Source of the DNA: Megalonaias nervosa
Taxonomy: Eukaryota > Mollusca > Bivalvia > Unionida > Unionidae
DNA length: 64,000 nt
NCBI GenBank assembly: GCA_016617855.1
Contig: JAECUM010006716.1
Location: forward strand, 22,767-86,766
Reading direction: 5' to 3'
The position numbers and the translations under genes are program-made. Shown piece after piece: positions 44,166-53,370 of this stretch; positions within the stretch are counted from its first letter, which is position 1, and the number at the start of each line of letters is the position of its first letter. Below the pieces are notes generated by a model. That model made no database searches. It was given only the letters and a program-made list of their open reading frames with translations, and was not told the origin of the DNA.

Positions 44166-44235
44166 CTAAACTAGACTTTCACAGCAATGTCTTTCTTTTG
44201 TCGGAGGTAATAAGTGTACTTTTTGCATAGAGCTA

Positions 44236-44605
44236 ATCGTACTCCAGTAGTGAATCCAATTTTTTAGTCACTAGTTCACACACTACACATCGCACAGAAA
44301 TTTTCCTCTAATGACAAAATTTGATAGCGTAAAGATTTTGGTAGTCCTCTAACTCTTCCTCTGGAATTCTTTGTAGTATGGTCACACTGTAAGTAGAAGG
44401 ATGAGTAGCAACCAAAGACTTCTGGTCCTCGTCCAGATGAACAATGTCTGACCATTGGAACACTTTCACATGAATCAATCCTCTTATAGCATTTAGGTAC
44501 CAGTAGTTCAAACATCGGTGACGTAACGGATGTAATTGTTCTTTGTGTTTCACTTGTATTTTGACCACCTCTCGGTAAATGCGTTCTCTTAACTCAAGAG
44601 GTAGG
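44236..44605 (-). pseudogene. tandemly duplicated unknown protein, copy 2 (fused to polymerase remnant)
   Basis: Reads LPLELRERIYREVVKIQVKH, RHRCLNYWYLNAIRGLIHV, WSDIVHLDEDQKSLVA and ILQRIPEEELEDYQNL. After a frame change the text RKISVRCVVCEL gives the same CVVC motif as copy 1. At its upstream edge, near 44,600, it joins the polymerase remnant abruptly: the polymerase text ends AEAKEHAY and continues directly as this unit. That junction is probably a deletion or recombination point. Confidence 0.55.
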
Positions 44606-46513
44606 CGTGTTCCTTGGCTTCAGCATTGAAAAAATGCGGAAAATAGCCTTTGGCCATTTCGGTCATTGCAAATGTTTTAGGCATGGGCAAGTAACTCATC
44701 CAATCTTTAAACTGCACTTGTCCCACTTGCATGGAAATGATTTTGACTCCGTTCAAAGTCACTTTAGGACGTTCGTTACTTTGTTCCGTATAGTATCTCA
44801 AAAGAAATTGCCCATCGTATCCCGAAAAATTGTGAGCAATCACCGTTGCATGGTGATGACAATCTCCGTAATGTTTGATGTCCTCTTGGCTCCACATCTC
44901 GTCGATGGGGTTTGAGATCTATTGGGCGAAGTCGCCCAACATGTTCGGTCCCCGAAAGATTTTTTTTCACGTCCTCCTGGAATCTTGCTGCAGTGAGGGC
45001 AATGACTAAAGTTAGGCTCTTGGATGCACTTCTCGCACGCTCGGTGAGCCACGCAAAAATTAGGAATGTGAATACCGGTTTCTTGCATGCATTCGAAATC
45101 GAAAAGACGAAATTCCCTTTCTTCTGGTCATCTTCCTCTTCATGTTTGGAATGGTATTTTTGAATGTAGCATTCGTGTTCCAAGTCCACGATTTGGTGAC
45201 AAGTGTGACATCGTTTCTTTCCTTAACATACGTGCCCCTTGGTATTATTGGTAAGTATCACTTGTCCGCAAGTAGGGCACAATCTCAGGAGTTGGCAAGC
45301 ACTTTTCTGCTGTGAACCTTGAGTTTTCAGATGTTGGTAACAAGTCGGACTGACAAAAGTGCGCTTACAAGCTGGACAATGCACTCTTTCTTGTCCTTCG
45401 TCCAGACAGGGTTTAGAGGCTAAACATCCTGAGCCTTTCGATCCACAATGCTTGTGTTGCTCTCGATTGTTATAGCCATAGTCACATTTCTCACAGTAAT
45501 AACTGTATCCCAGGAATCCGATGATACTGGTAATGGCATTGAAATGTTCATCGTGATGATAGACTTGAATGTATTTTCCGTCTTTGAAATCTTTACCTCG
45601 AAACAACAGAAGTTCGCGCGCTTCTTTAGGGTGCATTTTCAAGGTGTAGCGTGGAGTTAAGACGTCTTGCAATTTTTGCATTTCAGGAATACCACAGGAT
45701 GCGTCTTTGGATAGCCCCGCTTGTTGTAACAGGAATTCTTCTTCACTTTGTTGTTTAGCTCGGTCCGATTGTCGCATGTTCTCCAAGTCTCTTTTCCATT
45801 CTGCCGTGTCGTTCTTGTCGGCATACGTTCATCCCACCACGATGGCACGGGCTAAACACATCTGGTCTTGAGGGTTATTAATTTGAATGATGCTGCGCTT
45901 GACGCTACGAAGGTCGTCCACCAATAACACCTTTTTTGCGTTGTCCGGTCCCCTGGGGAAGAGAAACGTGGGTCACGAACAGTGTCGGTGATGTGAATCT
46001 TGTCGTTGGATTGTTGCACGTGCTGAATCTTCTCGATGACTTTGGAAGGTGTCATTTCTGCTGGGCTGATAAACTCGATCCAAACGGGGGTTTCAAACTC
46101 TCGTGATGAATGGAAAGTCTCAAGCGGTCGTCTTCTTTGGCTTCACATTGCTGTTTCACTGTGGTTAACAAAGAATCCCACACATCGGTGATGAACCCCT
46201 CTGCTTTCTCCGGCAGTACGTCGGACTTGAAATCTTTAAACTTCACCATGTGCGTGTAGGCTGCGGTTCTAAATTTTCTAGAGGAGCGTTTGTCCTTTTC
46301 TCGAATGTGGTAGTACTTTTCAGGGTTTAGTGGTGGTGGTGGACTTTGGTTTGGTCTAGACTTTCTGGGTCTGGATTCTGGCTCACTCATGTCATCTTCA
46401 AAATCGCTGCCATGAATTTGAGCCAAGAGTTCAGCTACTGTGCTAGGTGAAAAGTCACGTTTCTGTCTCTTACTTTTTTCTCCTTTCTTCACGAAATGAT
46501 GCGATCGTTTCAT
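44605..46513 (-). pseudogene. POLB: protein-primed DNA polymerase B, N-terminal remnant lacking the polymerase domain
   Basis: Starts at ATG 46,513 (MKRSHHFVKKGEKSKRQKRD, nuclear-import-like). Next come the N-terminal region of Polinton PolB in several frames: NPQDQMCLARAIVVG (about 45,850-45,890), DEHFNAITSIIGFLGYSYYC with a long Cys/His cluster (45,223-45,650), exonuclease motif I FVFFDFECMQETG (about 45,060-45,105), and exonuclease motif II VIAHNFSGYDGQFLL plus PKTFAMTEMAKGYFPHFFN (44,605-44,850). The gene then stops: no YSG, SLYP or D-T-D palm motif exists on either strand of the element. At least five frame breaks are visible. It cannot encode an active polymerase. Confidence 0.9.
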
Positions 46514-46646
46514 CTTGACGGGAAAGTCAAAACGACTACATTTGAAACGCCATGTTCACCTATATATTCATGTCAGACCAGTGTATATATAAAGGGTGAG
46601 TGTCTTCCCTCCCAGTATTCATTTCATTCTCAAGCCGACCAGAGCG
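46514..46646. promoter_or_regulatory. divergent promoter between PolB and the zinc-knuckle gene
   Basis: The 133-bp gap separates the minus-strand polymerase start from the plus-strand ATG at 46,647. A plus TATA box (TATATATAAAGG, about 46,584-46,596) lies about 55 nt before the plus ATG, and a minus TATATAG (about 46,567-46,560) lies about 45 nt before the polymerase ATG. Confidence 0.6.
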
Positions 46647-47099
46647 ATGGAAGAGCCCACACAGATCGAACTTCTGATCAGAGCTGTGCGAGGTGTCATA
46701 CGAAAGTTTTCTTCAGACAAGCCGACGGACTACTCCCCCTCCTTTCGAGATAAAAGTCAAGATACTTGCTATATCTGTCAAAAGAAAGGGCATTGGTTTT
46801 CAGAATGTCCAGACCGTCAAAAAAGCAAGACAGGTGTCAATAGAGACAAAAGTCAAGATGCCTGTTATCATTGTCAAGAGAAAGGACACTGGTCTTCAGA
46901 CTGCCCTAAGAAACAACAGGAGCAAGAGGAAGAGAGGGGTTCCGAACAGGAAGAAGAAGAGGTACCCTCCCAAAAGGAAGAACTCCGACACGTCAAGAAA
47001 GAGAAGAAAGAGAAGAAAAGAAGACGAGACGAAAGTGAGGAAGAAAAGGAGGAAAAACCTGTGAAAGTGAAGAAATTCAAAACAAAAGGGAGAGATTGA
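46647..47099 (+). CDS. two-knuckle CCHC zinc protein with charged tail
   Basis: A 150-codon intact frame. ATG at 46,647 is chosen because it lies downstream of the TATA box with a good context (AGCGATGG); an in-frame ATG at 46,596 lies at the TATA box itself. Two retroviral-type zinc knuckles are separated by a spacer: CYICQKKGHWFSEC and CYHCQEKGHWSSDC (C-x2-C-x4-H-x4-C). They sit in duplicated contexts (RDKSQDTCY / RDKSQDACY), so the knuckle arose by internal duplication. The C-terminal third is highly charged (EEEEVPSQKEELRHVKKEKK). It probably binds single-stranded nucleic acid, like Gag nucleocapsid or CNBP-type proteins. It is one of the few undamaged genes in the element. No hairpin or AATAAA was seen directly after it. 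Confidence 0.85.
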   Translation: MEEPTQIELLIRAVRGVIRKFSSDKPTDYSPSFRDKSQDTCYICQKKGHWFSECPDRQKSKTGVNRDKSQDACYHCQEKGHWSSDCPKKQQEQEEERGSEQEEEEVPSQKEELRHVKKEKKEKKRRRDESEEEKEEKPVKVKKFKTKGRD

Positions 47100-47298
47100 A
47101 CAAAGACACAGAAGAAGTCTATGAACTTTTTAAAGTGTTGTGAATTGGATTGTAAACTTTGTACCAGAATAGACCAGACAGAAAAACGTAAGTGTCTCCT
47201 GGTTTTGATTTTTAGAATGATAAGGGCCTACACTCATGCACTCACAACACGTACATCATGGGGTAAAAAAGGGACTTTGAGGCAAAATGAATACTATC

Positions 47299-47334
47299 TC
47301 TTTTCGAGAGAGGTGGGTCGCCCTGAAAAGGGCC
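47299..47334 (-). terminator. histone-type 3' end, copy 4
   Basis: The minus strand at 47,334-47,319 reads GGCCCTTTTCAGGGCG: five pairs plus a G/G mismatch at the outer position, loop TTTC. It is followed by ACCCACCTCT (10 nt, with the canonical ACCCA flank) and CTCGAAAAGA (47,308-47,299), continuing GAG as in histone elements. It lies 53 nt after the stop codon at 47,388. Confidence 0.82.
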
Positions 47335-47387
47335 GTGGGTGTTTGTTTTATTTTTTGTAAAAAAAGAAAAAAGAAAAAAAGACAAAC

Positions 47388-48029
47388 TCAGGAACGAGAA
47401 GGAATCAGCTTTAACTGCCTTAAGCCTTTGCAACGGCCAAGGCCTACTTCTGAAACTGCTCCTGTCGATGATTTGGTTGAAATCACTAGGGCTGGTGTCT
47501 CAGGCGTAGTTGGTGTGTGAACAGGGTTGGGCTGTTTGGCTCGGGAAGGTCTTTTTCTCTTGGGTCGTAATAAAGAAGTCCGATACATTTGTTTCAGGCT
47601 CCTTAACTCTGCCAAAATGTCCAAGAGTACTGTCACCGTTTGAGTTTCACTGTTCTCCTCTCCTAGACCTTGTTTCTTCTCTGTGTCTTCTTCTTCCTGT
47701 CGTTTCCTTGTTGCCTCTTTTTCTTCTCGCTGTCGCTGTTGAAGGAGAAAAGCTTGGTCTGCTTCTTTCAGCTGTTGAAAAAATTTCTCCAATTATTCTT
47801 TCTGTCTCTATTTAAAATCCTCGACTTGTAGTAAAGAAGGAAAAGGTGGCAAAGGTGCTGGTACTGGAACAAATTCTTGCCAAGAAGAGAGAAAATCCAC
47901 TAAATCCCAATTAAAATCGACCTCTTCTGGAAGTAGACCTGTGTTGACTTCGGTAGCCGCTGCTATACCATCGCTTCTCGTCTCCACGGCCGGTGCACCA
48001 CAATTAATCGTCTTCTTAGTTTCCATCAT
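47388..48029 (-). pseudogene. Polinton accessory gene, acidic then basic, two in-frame stops
   Basis: One minus frame runs from ATG at 48,029 (MMETKKTINCGAPAVETRSD) to a stop at 47,388, 214 codons, with two close in-frame stops (TAG 47,808-47,810 and TAA about 47,793). Both are one C-to-T change from glutamine codons, in a glutamine-rich helical stretch. It contains an acidic segment (PEEVDFNWDLVDFLSSW), a coiled-coil-like segment (EEKEATRKRQEEEDTEKK), LLDILAELRSLKQM, and a basic RPKRKRPSRAKQP. Family unknown. TATATAGG at about 48,085-48,076 lies about 50 nt upstream. It ends with a histone-type 3' end. Confidence 0.65.
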
Positions 48030-48204
48030 GTTCTAACTCTTTCGCATCGATTCACTTCGCACAGAAGCTAGCGCACCTATATAGGGAATGTGACGTCACA
48101 GGTAGCTCTCTTCGGATTGGAAGACAGACTGCAGGCCGTGACTGAATTTTGTAACGCGTATTTGAATTGGTGAAAAATCTCAATCCGTTTCGATCCGCTC
48201 TTCC

Positions 48205-48213
48205 ACTATAAGT
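48205..48213 (+). promoter_or_regulatory. TATA box of the right-end small gene
   Basis: ACTATAAGT about 45 nt before the ATG at 48,257, in an otherwise unremarkable context. Confidence 0.5.
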
Positions 48214-48256
48214 AACCGCGGTTCACTTCATTCCCTTCACCTGTTCTCGTCACAAT

Positions 48257-48460
48257 ATGTGGACAAACGTAGAATCATCTACTCTCGTATTGTCGATAAT
48301 GTTCCATACGGGGGACTTACCCATGTATGTCAAATCATCATGGACAATTACACAGATCACCGATACGACTGTTCGGAAACGAAGGATCTATGTGGAGAGA
48401 TCAGAGGTTAGACGAAGTTTGAGGAAGAGAAGAAGATCTATTCGATGCCCTCTATGTTAA
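48257..48460 (+). CDS. small basic Polinton accessory protein (67 aa)
   Basis: An intact frame from ATG at 48,257 (MWTNVESSTLVLSIMFHTGD) to TAA at 48,458. The C-terminus is very basic and ends with a cysteine pair (VRRSLRKRRRSIRCPLC), suggesting nuclear or nucleic-acid interaction. No known family. It is intronless with a TATA box upstream, and a perfect histone-type hairpin begins 28 nt after the stop, already inside the right terminal repeat. In layout it copies a tiny histone gene. Confidence 0.65.
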   Translation: MWTNVESSTLVLSIMFHTGDLPMYVKSSWTITQITDTTVRKRRIYVERSEVRRSLRKRRRSIRCPLC

Positions 48461-48483
48461 CGGAATGGTGTTAACATAAGAAA

Positions 48484-48898
48484 CCAAAGGCCCTTTTCAG
48501 GGCCACTCCACTGCCTCGAAAAGATTTATTCTTTCTTTGCCATATATGTGTATCTTTATTTGTTTGTCTACGTCTATGTCTCTATACCTGTTTCTATGCC
48601 TATGTCTCTGTTGTATTTGTCCCTACATAGAGAAGTACATATTCAGGTCAGCCTCTTGCAACATTGTTGCCAGTGTTCTGCCTGATTGAGATCAGCCACT
48701 TGCAACATTGTTGCCAATGTCCAGTACCGTGATGTCACCCTTCTCCAATTCCTATTGACGCTAAACAGGCCCAATCCATTGTCGCTATACATTCCCTATG
48801 TTAAAATTCCCCATGTTAAATTTTCATAGATCCCATAGAGCCGAGACACCTTTTTGACTGGATTTTCCCTAGACCCTATATTGCCCCCCTTCACTACT
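48484..48898. repeat. Polinton right terminal inverted repeat
   Basis: Inverted copy of 32,478-32,886, ending CACTACT. By eye roughly nine in ten bases match. The hairpin and purine element at its inner end are preserved exactly or nearly so. Confidence 0.95.
48489..48524 (+). terminator. histone-type 3' end, copy 5
   Basis: The plus strand at 48,489-48,504 reads GGCCCTTTTCAGGGCC, a perfect match to the metazoan histone stem-loop, preceded by CCAAA. It is followed by ACTCCACTGC (10 nt) and CTCGAAAAGA (48,515-48,524). It begins 28 nt after the stop codon of the 67-aa gene. Confidence 0.88.
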
Positions 48899-48904
48899 AT
48901 GATA
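48899..48904. repeat. Polinton target-site duplication, right
   Basis: ATGATA, identical to 32,472-32,477. Confidence 0.93.
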
Positions 48905-49436
48905 TAAACAAAAATTCTAACAATTCCATGACAATAATAGTCGTGTATAATAAATATAAATTCTACAACTTGTACGTATTTCTTCAAGATTAAATTTCAC
49001 AAACTATTTTAAAACTTGTGTAAAACTGACGAAAGTAGAAAAAAAGTAAATTACCTTGTGTTTTAAATTCTACAGCTTCTCCCGCAAATTGGTACATAAA
49101 ATTAAAACCTCTTCATGTCTTCCACCATGTGCATAAATACGCTGTTCAGATATATTCATATATGTTCATATATAAACTGAGTCGTCAATGATTTCACTGA
49201 ACAAACCCGGGCGATCCAGTGTATTTTTATATCCTTATACCCCTTTCTATGATCTTGCAATTTCTCGAGAAAAAAGTGCGGATATTCGGGATTCCATAAT
49301 TTCCAAGTTGTCGCGCAAACCAGTCTATGCCTCAGCGGAAGTATGGTACCGACCGGTTAAATATTGTTTATCAAGGTACAAGATGCAAGATAGAAGAAAC
49401 TTTATTTAACGCCTGTACTTTGGATAACATTAAAAA
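48905..49436. other. non-coding sequence
   Basis: No supported gene or repeat. Confidence 0.4.
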
Positions 49437-49606
49437 TAATAAACTCTAGACGGTTGTTTTTACCGATATAACGTAAAGCAACGTTGATAATATATATTAA
49501 ATTAGATACGAAGGCAGTGTACGTAACTTAGCAGAAGAAACACATTAAATACAGGCCTCTGAAAAAAGACTTAAATTTGTTTTTGGTCAGATGTTCAGAC
49601 ATTTAC
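49437..49606. repeat. dispersed direct duplication, copy 1
   Basis: About 165 bp starting 'ataaactctagacggttgtt' and ending near 'tcagatgttcagacattt'. It matches 50,020-50,188 with many substitutions. The two copies are 583 bp apart. Confidence 0.85.
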
Positions 49607-50019
49607 TCACTACAGTGATGGTTTCAAAGGCATGTGCGTCAGGTTTGCTTAGAGTGTAGTAGTTGTCACATGGAACCGCTTCTAGTACTATCGTTATTTG
49701 ACAGAAGTTGGACATTTCGACCATACAAACGACGAAAGTTAACACCCCCACCAACCAACAAACAAAATAAATATACATTATTTAAAGACATAACTGCACA
49801 TATACTGTAAAGGTAGCAAATTTACAATATAAATACTGGTGTTTTTTGGTTTATTCTTGTTTTATACTTTATTTTTTCTGTTTGTGGAAAAGAATAAAGA
49901 TTGATATTTATCTTGGGTCATATCTATGCACTTTAAAGAATCAAGATTTGGTAACCTTTATGCAAGAACTGTTTCCAGGTGGCAACTGGTTTAGACTACC
50001 AAAAATAATGCAGCTACAA

Positions 50020-50188
50020 ATAGTAAACTCTAGATGGTTGTTTTTACTGACATAACATAAAGCAACCTTGACAATATATCTTAAATCATATACAAAAACA
50101 GAAAGTATGCATAACTTTAGGATTAGAATCATTAAGTACAGGCCTCAGAAAAGACTGTTTAATTTGTTTTTGGTGAGATATTCAGACA
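50020..50188. repeat. dispersed direct duplication, copy 2
   Basis: Starts 'gtaaactctagatggttgtt' and ends near 'gagatattcagacat'. Diverged copy of 49,437-49,606; both include 'tacaggcctc(t)gaaaa'. Confidence 0.85.
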
Positions 50189-50189
50189 T

Positions 50190-50754
50190 AGATAGGGGTT
50201 TCATAACTGACCAGGATGTTGTCACCATGTTATGACACTGGAAGGCAAAAGATATCGGACCAGTGAAAGGCAGTGAAAGGCAGTGATGAGCCAAAATTTC
50301 ATAAATGGGGCAAAATTTCAAATATTTTTCCTCAGATTTCCAAAGAGATGTTTTATTTCTATTCAGCTGATCATAAAATTGGAAAATATGATTAGTTTTG
50401 GTAAATTTTAGTAAATATTTCTCCCATCCACAACAAATTGCTCAATTTCTTCCACTCTTTGTTTTGAATGACTGATATTGTGACAATTTTACGTAGGCTT
50501 GAGAGACTTAATAAAAAGTGCATAAAATATACTTACATTTCCAAGTTAGATAATTAATAAAAAAATTGTATGCACACACATAATTTACCAAACACTCAAG
50601 GTATCTTACAACTGACAATTGAGAAAGAAAATTTTTTCTTTCATGTGAGAAAAAGTGGAATTTTCAGAATATTGGAGGATTTGATGAAAAAATAGTGGTA
50701 GGGCTTGAAAATATTATTCTTTGTTTCATGTTTATGGTTGATATTTCAGGGTGA
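50190..50754. other. non-coding sequence
   Basis: A short duplication 'gtgaaaggca' occurs near 50,259-50,285; nothing else supported. Confidence 0.35.
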
Positions 50755-50779
50755 CCTTTAGAAATTAATGTGAATACCA

Positions 50780-50965
50780 TTCATGCATTCTAGTGTGGAT
50801 ACTGGTCACAGTCTTGTATTCTAGTACAGATCCTGACCACATTCATGTATTCTAGTACAGATCCTGGTCACAGCCGTGTATTCTGGTATGGCACATGGTC
50901 ACACTCATGTATTCTAGTACGGGTCCTGAACAGATGTCATTTATTCTAATACAGATCCTGATTAC
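50780..50965. repeat. tandem repeat, about 33-bp unit
   Basis: About five copies of 'gtattctagtacagatcctg' with 'gtcacagtcat'. Confidence 0.8.
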
Positions 50966-51253
50966 AGAATAAACACCTAAAAGTTCACATGAAGCAGTTA
51001 AGAATTAAGTAGTTGAACAAAAAATGAGGATGTCTGCTTTTATAGCAATATCAAACACTATTTTTGACCCTGAGTTTGCTTTAAAAATCGGTAACAGGTG
51101 TACATGAAAGTCTTTTAAGGCTCCACTTAGCATGTTTCACTGATTCTTCTCTACATTTTAGGTCCATTTACTATCTCAATTTTATGGAAATTTCTTCAGT
51201 GTGAGTTTGTTAGGAAGACTGCAAAGTCATGCAAATAAAACTTTTGATGCAGC

Positions 51254-51330
51254 ATAACACTGGCATGAATGGGTGTCTCACACTTTGATAAGCATAACAC
51301 TGTCATCATTGGGTGTCTCACACTTTGATA
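51254..51330. repeat. about 39-bp tandem duplication
   Basis: Two copies of 'gcataacactg(g/t)cat' with 'gggtgtctcacactttgata'. Confidence 0.85.
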
Positions 51331-51514
51331 TAGACAGAAACAAAAAGCATTAAATACATACGTTGTTCATCATAAATAAAATACATTTCATTATTTGCAT
51401 TGCCATAAAATATGGTTGCCTATTGTGAAGGAAACAATAAGTAAAAGTTCATGAGGTAATGAAATACTGACTTAAAACAACCTAACAGTGAACTAATTTT
51501 AAGAGGTTGTTGTT

Positions 51515-51660
51515 GTAGGGTTTAACACCATTCTTCAGCACAAGATAGGCTATACATGGCAGCCAGTATAACTGGCAGAAGAAGAACCCTGGAAAACCCT
51601 AGGAAGAACCACTGACCCATGAGAAAATTTTAAGAGAGGCCAGCCCAGATAATATATCCC
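51515..51660 (-). repeat. SINE body fragment
   Basis: Contains 'tacatggcagccagtataac' and 'ctaggaagaaccactgaccc', related to the body of the SINE at 10,840-11,060 in the same orientation. No tRNA head is present. Confidence 0.55.
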
Positions 51661-52154
51661 CTCAGGTAGAAACAGTGTATAGTGATGTACATGTTTATAA
51701 ATTACTTAGCTCTGCTTATGAAAAGACTTCTTTATGAAGGAACGGCAGTGGTCCCATAAAGTGACAACTACTGTAACCTGAAGTTTTTTCTCATTGTATA
51801 TAGAGGAGGTTGCATATCGTCAATGCATTGTTAAATTTGAATATTTTCTTGGACAGTTGTTTTTCATAATGCAGACTGAAATTAGCAATACAGGATGATA
51901 GTAGAATATCATTCTACAGTATCCCTAAAATAAAGTGAAAAACAAATGTAATTTTTATAATTTTTAGTCATGCATAAAAACTCTTCCCTAGTACCTTTTG
52001 TATCTGACTAAGTTACTGTTACACACACTCTTAAAATTCTACTTTACAAGGAATTTTAGTCAACCATAAAACAGCAGTTATTAATTTTCATATGATTTAA
52101 AAGTACATGTATTTTTGTATATTTTCATTTAACACTAAGTACATTTTGATGCAT

Positions 52155-52400
52155 TCTGTGGCCCTGGGTGACCAAGTGGTCTAAGGCATGCACCTTTACA
52201 GACGATTCAAACATCTCGCCTCAGTCTGTGTGGGTTTAAGTCAAGGCTTGACTAAAATGGGTATATGAGAAAGCTTGCTAGTTGCTACTCATGCGTTGAT
52301 TGTCCTTCCCAGGGTCTTATTGCATTCTTCCTAAACCAGCTATACTGGCTGCCATGTACAGTCTATCTTGTGCTAAAAAGTGGCATTAAACTCCATAAAA
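52155..52400 (+). repeat. tRNA-derived SINE, head plus body
   Basis: Box A-like TGACCAAGTGGTCTAAGG (about 52,169-52,186) and box B-like 'gggtttaagtca' (52,233-52,244) are followed by a body with 'tactggctgccatgtaca' (the reverse complement of the phrase at 51,550), ending at 'gtggcattaaactcc'. The head and body in their expected order make it the best-preserved member of the family here. Confidence 0.7.
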
Positions 52401-52499
52401 CAAAACCATACATTTGTTGCATTATGGTACTTTTTTCCTTCTGCATATTGTTCCCATCTGTATGGTTACTGCAATGATTTATTATTAATTTAACTTCTT

Positions 52500-52585
52500 T
52501 AAAAAATTGTAATATTAGTGTTATTTTAAAATCTCCTAAAAAGATATAATATTAGTGTTATTTTAAAATCTCCTAAAATGGCATA
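52500..52585. repeat. about 45-bp tandem duplication
   Basis: 'aatattagtgttattttaaa' with 'atctcctaaaa' occurs twice, with a partial third copy. Confidence 0.8.
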
Positions 52586-53077
52586 ATGTTAGCATTGTTT
52601 ATTATTTTTATTCTTTTTAGAGTATCTTGGCAATGGTCAGTGAATATGAAAGGAAGACAGCAAGAAAATAAATTCTTAAATATATGTATATAGTCATACA
52701 AACAATGTTTAATTTGCAGTATGGACTTGCTTGTGTATATATGTGATACTATTGTGATACACGTTGTGTACAAGACAATTATCATGATATGTATTATTGC
52801 GCATTATTGCTGGCAATAACCAACTCGTTATATATCAAGTTGAAGTATAAGACAAAAGAATTAACTTGGGCAATGTCATTTGCAATGGCAGTATCATCAC
52901 AGCAGATAGAAGTTTTGTTTATTGTATGTAACAATAGGTTTTATTGGTCAGTTTTTCATGATGTAATGCACCATCCTTTATTATTTTCTTTTATAAGTAC
53001 ATATACCACAATATTTGATGTTGTTAAAGCACACTGAGTGAAGGAAAAAAAAGAATAGTTATTTGGTTGGCCTAGAT

Positions 53078-53190
53078 ATAAGTGCTGAAATTTTACTAAT
53101 TTGTTCTCGATATCAATGCTGAAATTTTACTAAATTATCCTTGATATGAATGATATAATTTTATTCATTTATCCTATATATCAATGCTGA
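53078..53190. repeat. about 40-bp short tandem repeat
   Basis: 'gatat(a/c)a(a/g)tgctgaaatttta' phrases recur about three times. Confidence 0.6.
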
Positions 53191-53204
53191 GCACTTGTCT
53201 TAAT

Positions 53205-53370
53205 CATAGTACTTGTTAATGTATTCCTTGTTATACATCCATTGTTAATGCATTCCTTGTTATACATCCATTGTTAATGCATTCCTTGTTATACATTCCC
53301 TATTATACAATCTTTGTACTTGTCAGTGCATTACTTATTATATATTACTTGTTAATGCATTCCTTGTTAT
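53205..53370. repeat. tandem repeat, about 29-bp unit
   Basis: 'ttgttaatgcattccttgtt' with 'atacatcca' recurs about five times with indels. Confidence 0.85.

Larger units (their letters stand above)
32478..48898 (-). mobile_element. Polinton/Maverick DNA transposon (virus-like), decayed
   Basis: A 16,421-bp element with terminal inverted repeats of about 410 bp starting AGTAGTG, 6-bp target duplications, and the diagnostic Polinton gene set: retroviral-type integrase with chromodomain, protein-primed DNA polymerase B remnant, FtsK/HerA ATPase, adenain-like protease, double-jelly-roll major capsid and penton-like minor capsid proteins. Most genes are on the minus strand, with two on plus near the right end. 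Almost all core genes carry frameshifts or in-frame stops and the polymerase catalytic domain is absent. The two terminal repeats differ at roughly one base in ten by eye, so the insertion is not recent. An 880-bp solo LTR sits inside it. Confidence 0.97.

Noticed and set aside
45448..45660. Plus-strand 70-codon frame with hydrophobic start
   Set aside because: Antisense of the Cys/His-rich N-terminal region of polymerase B.
32478..48898. An integrated adenovirus-like virus in place of a transposon
   Set aside because: Capsid and protease are shared with that lineage, but integrase, long inverted repeats and a 6-bp duplication identify a Polinton/Maverick; no free-virus evidence can come from sequence alone.
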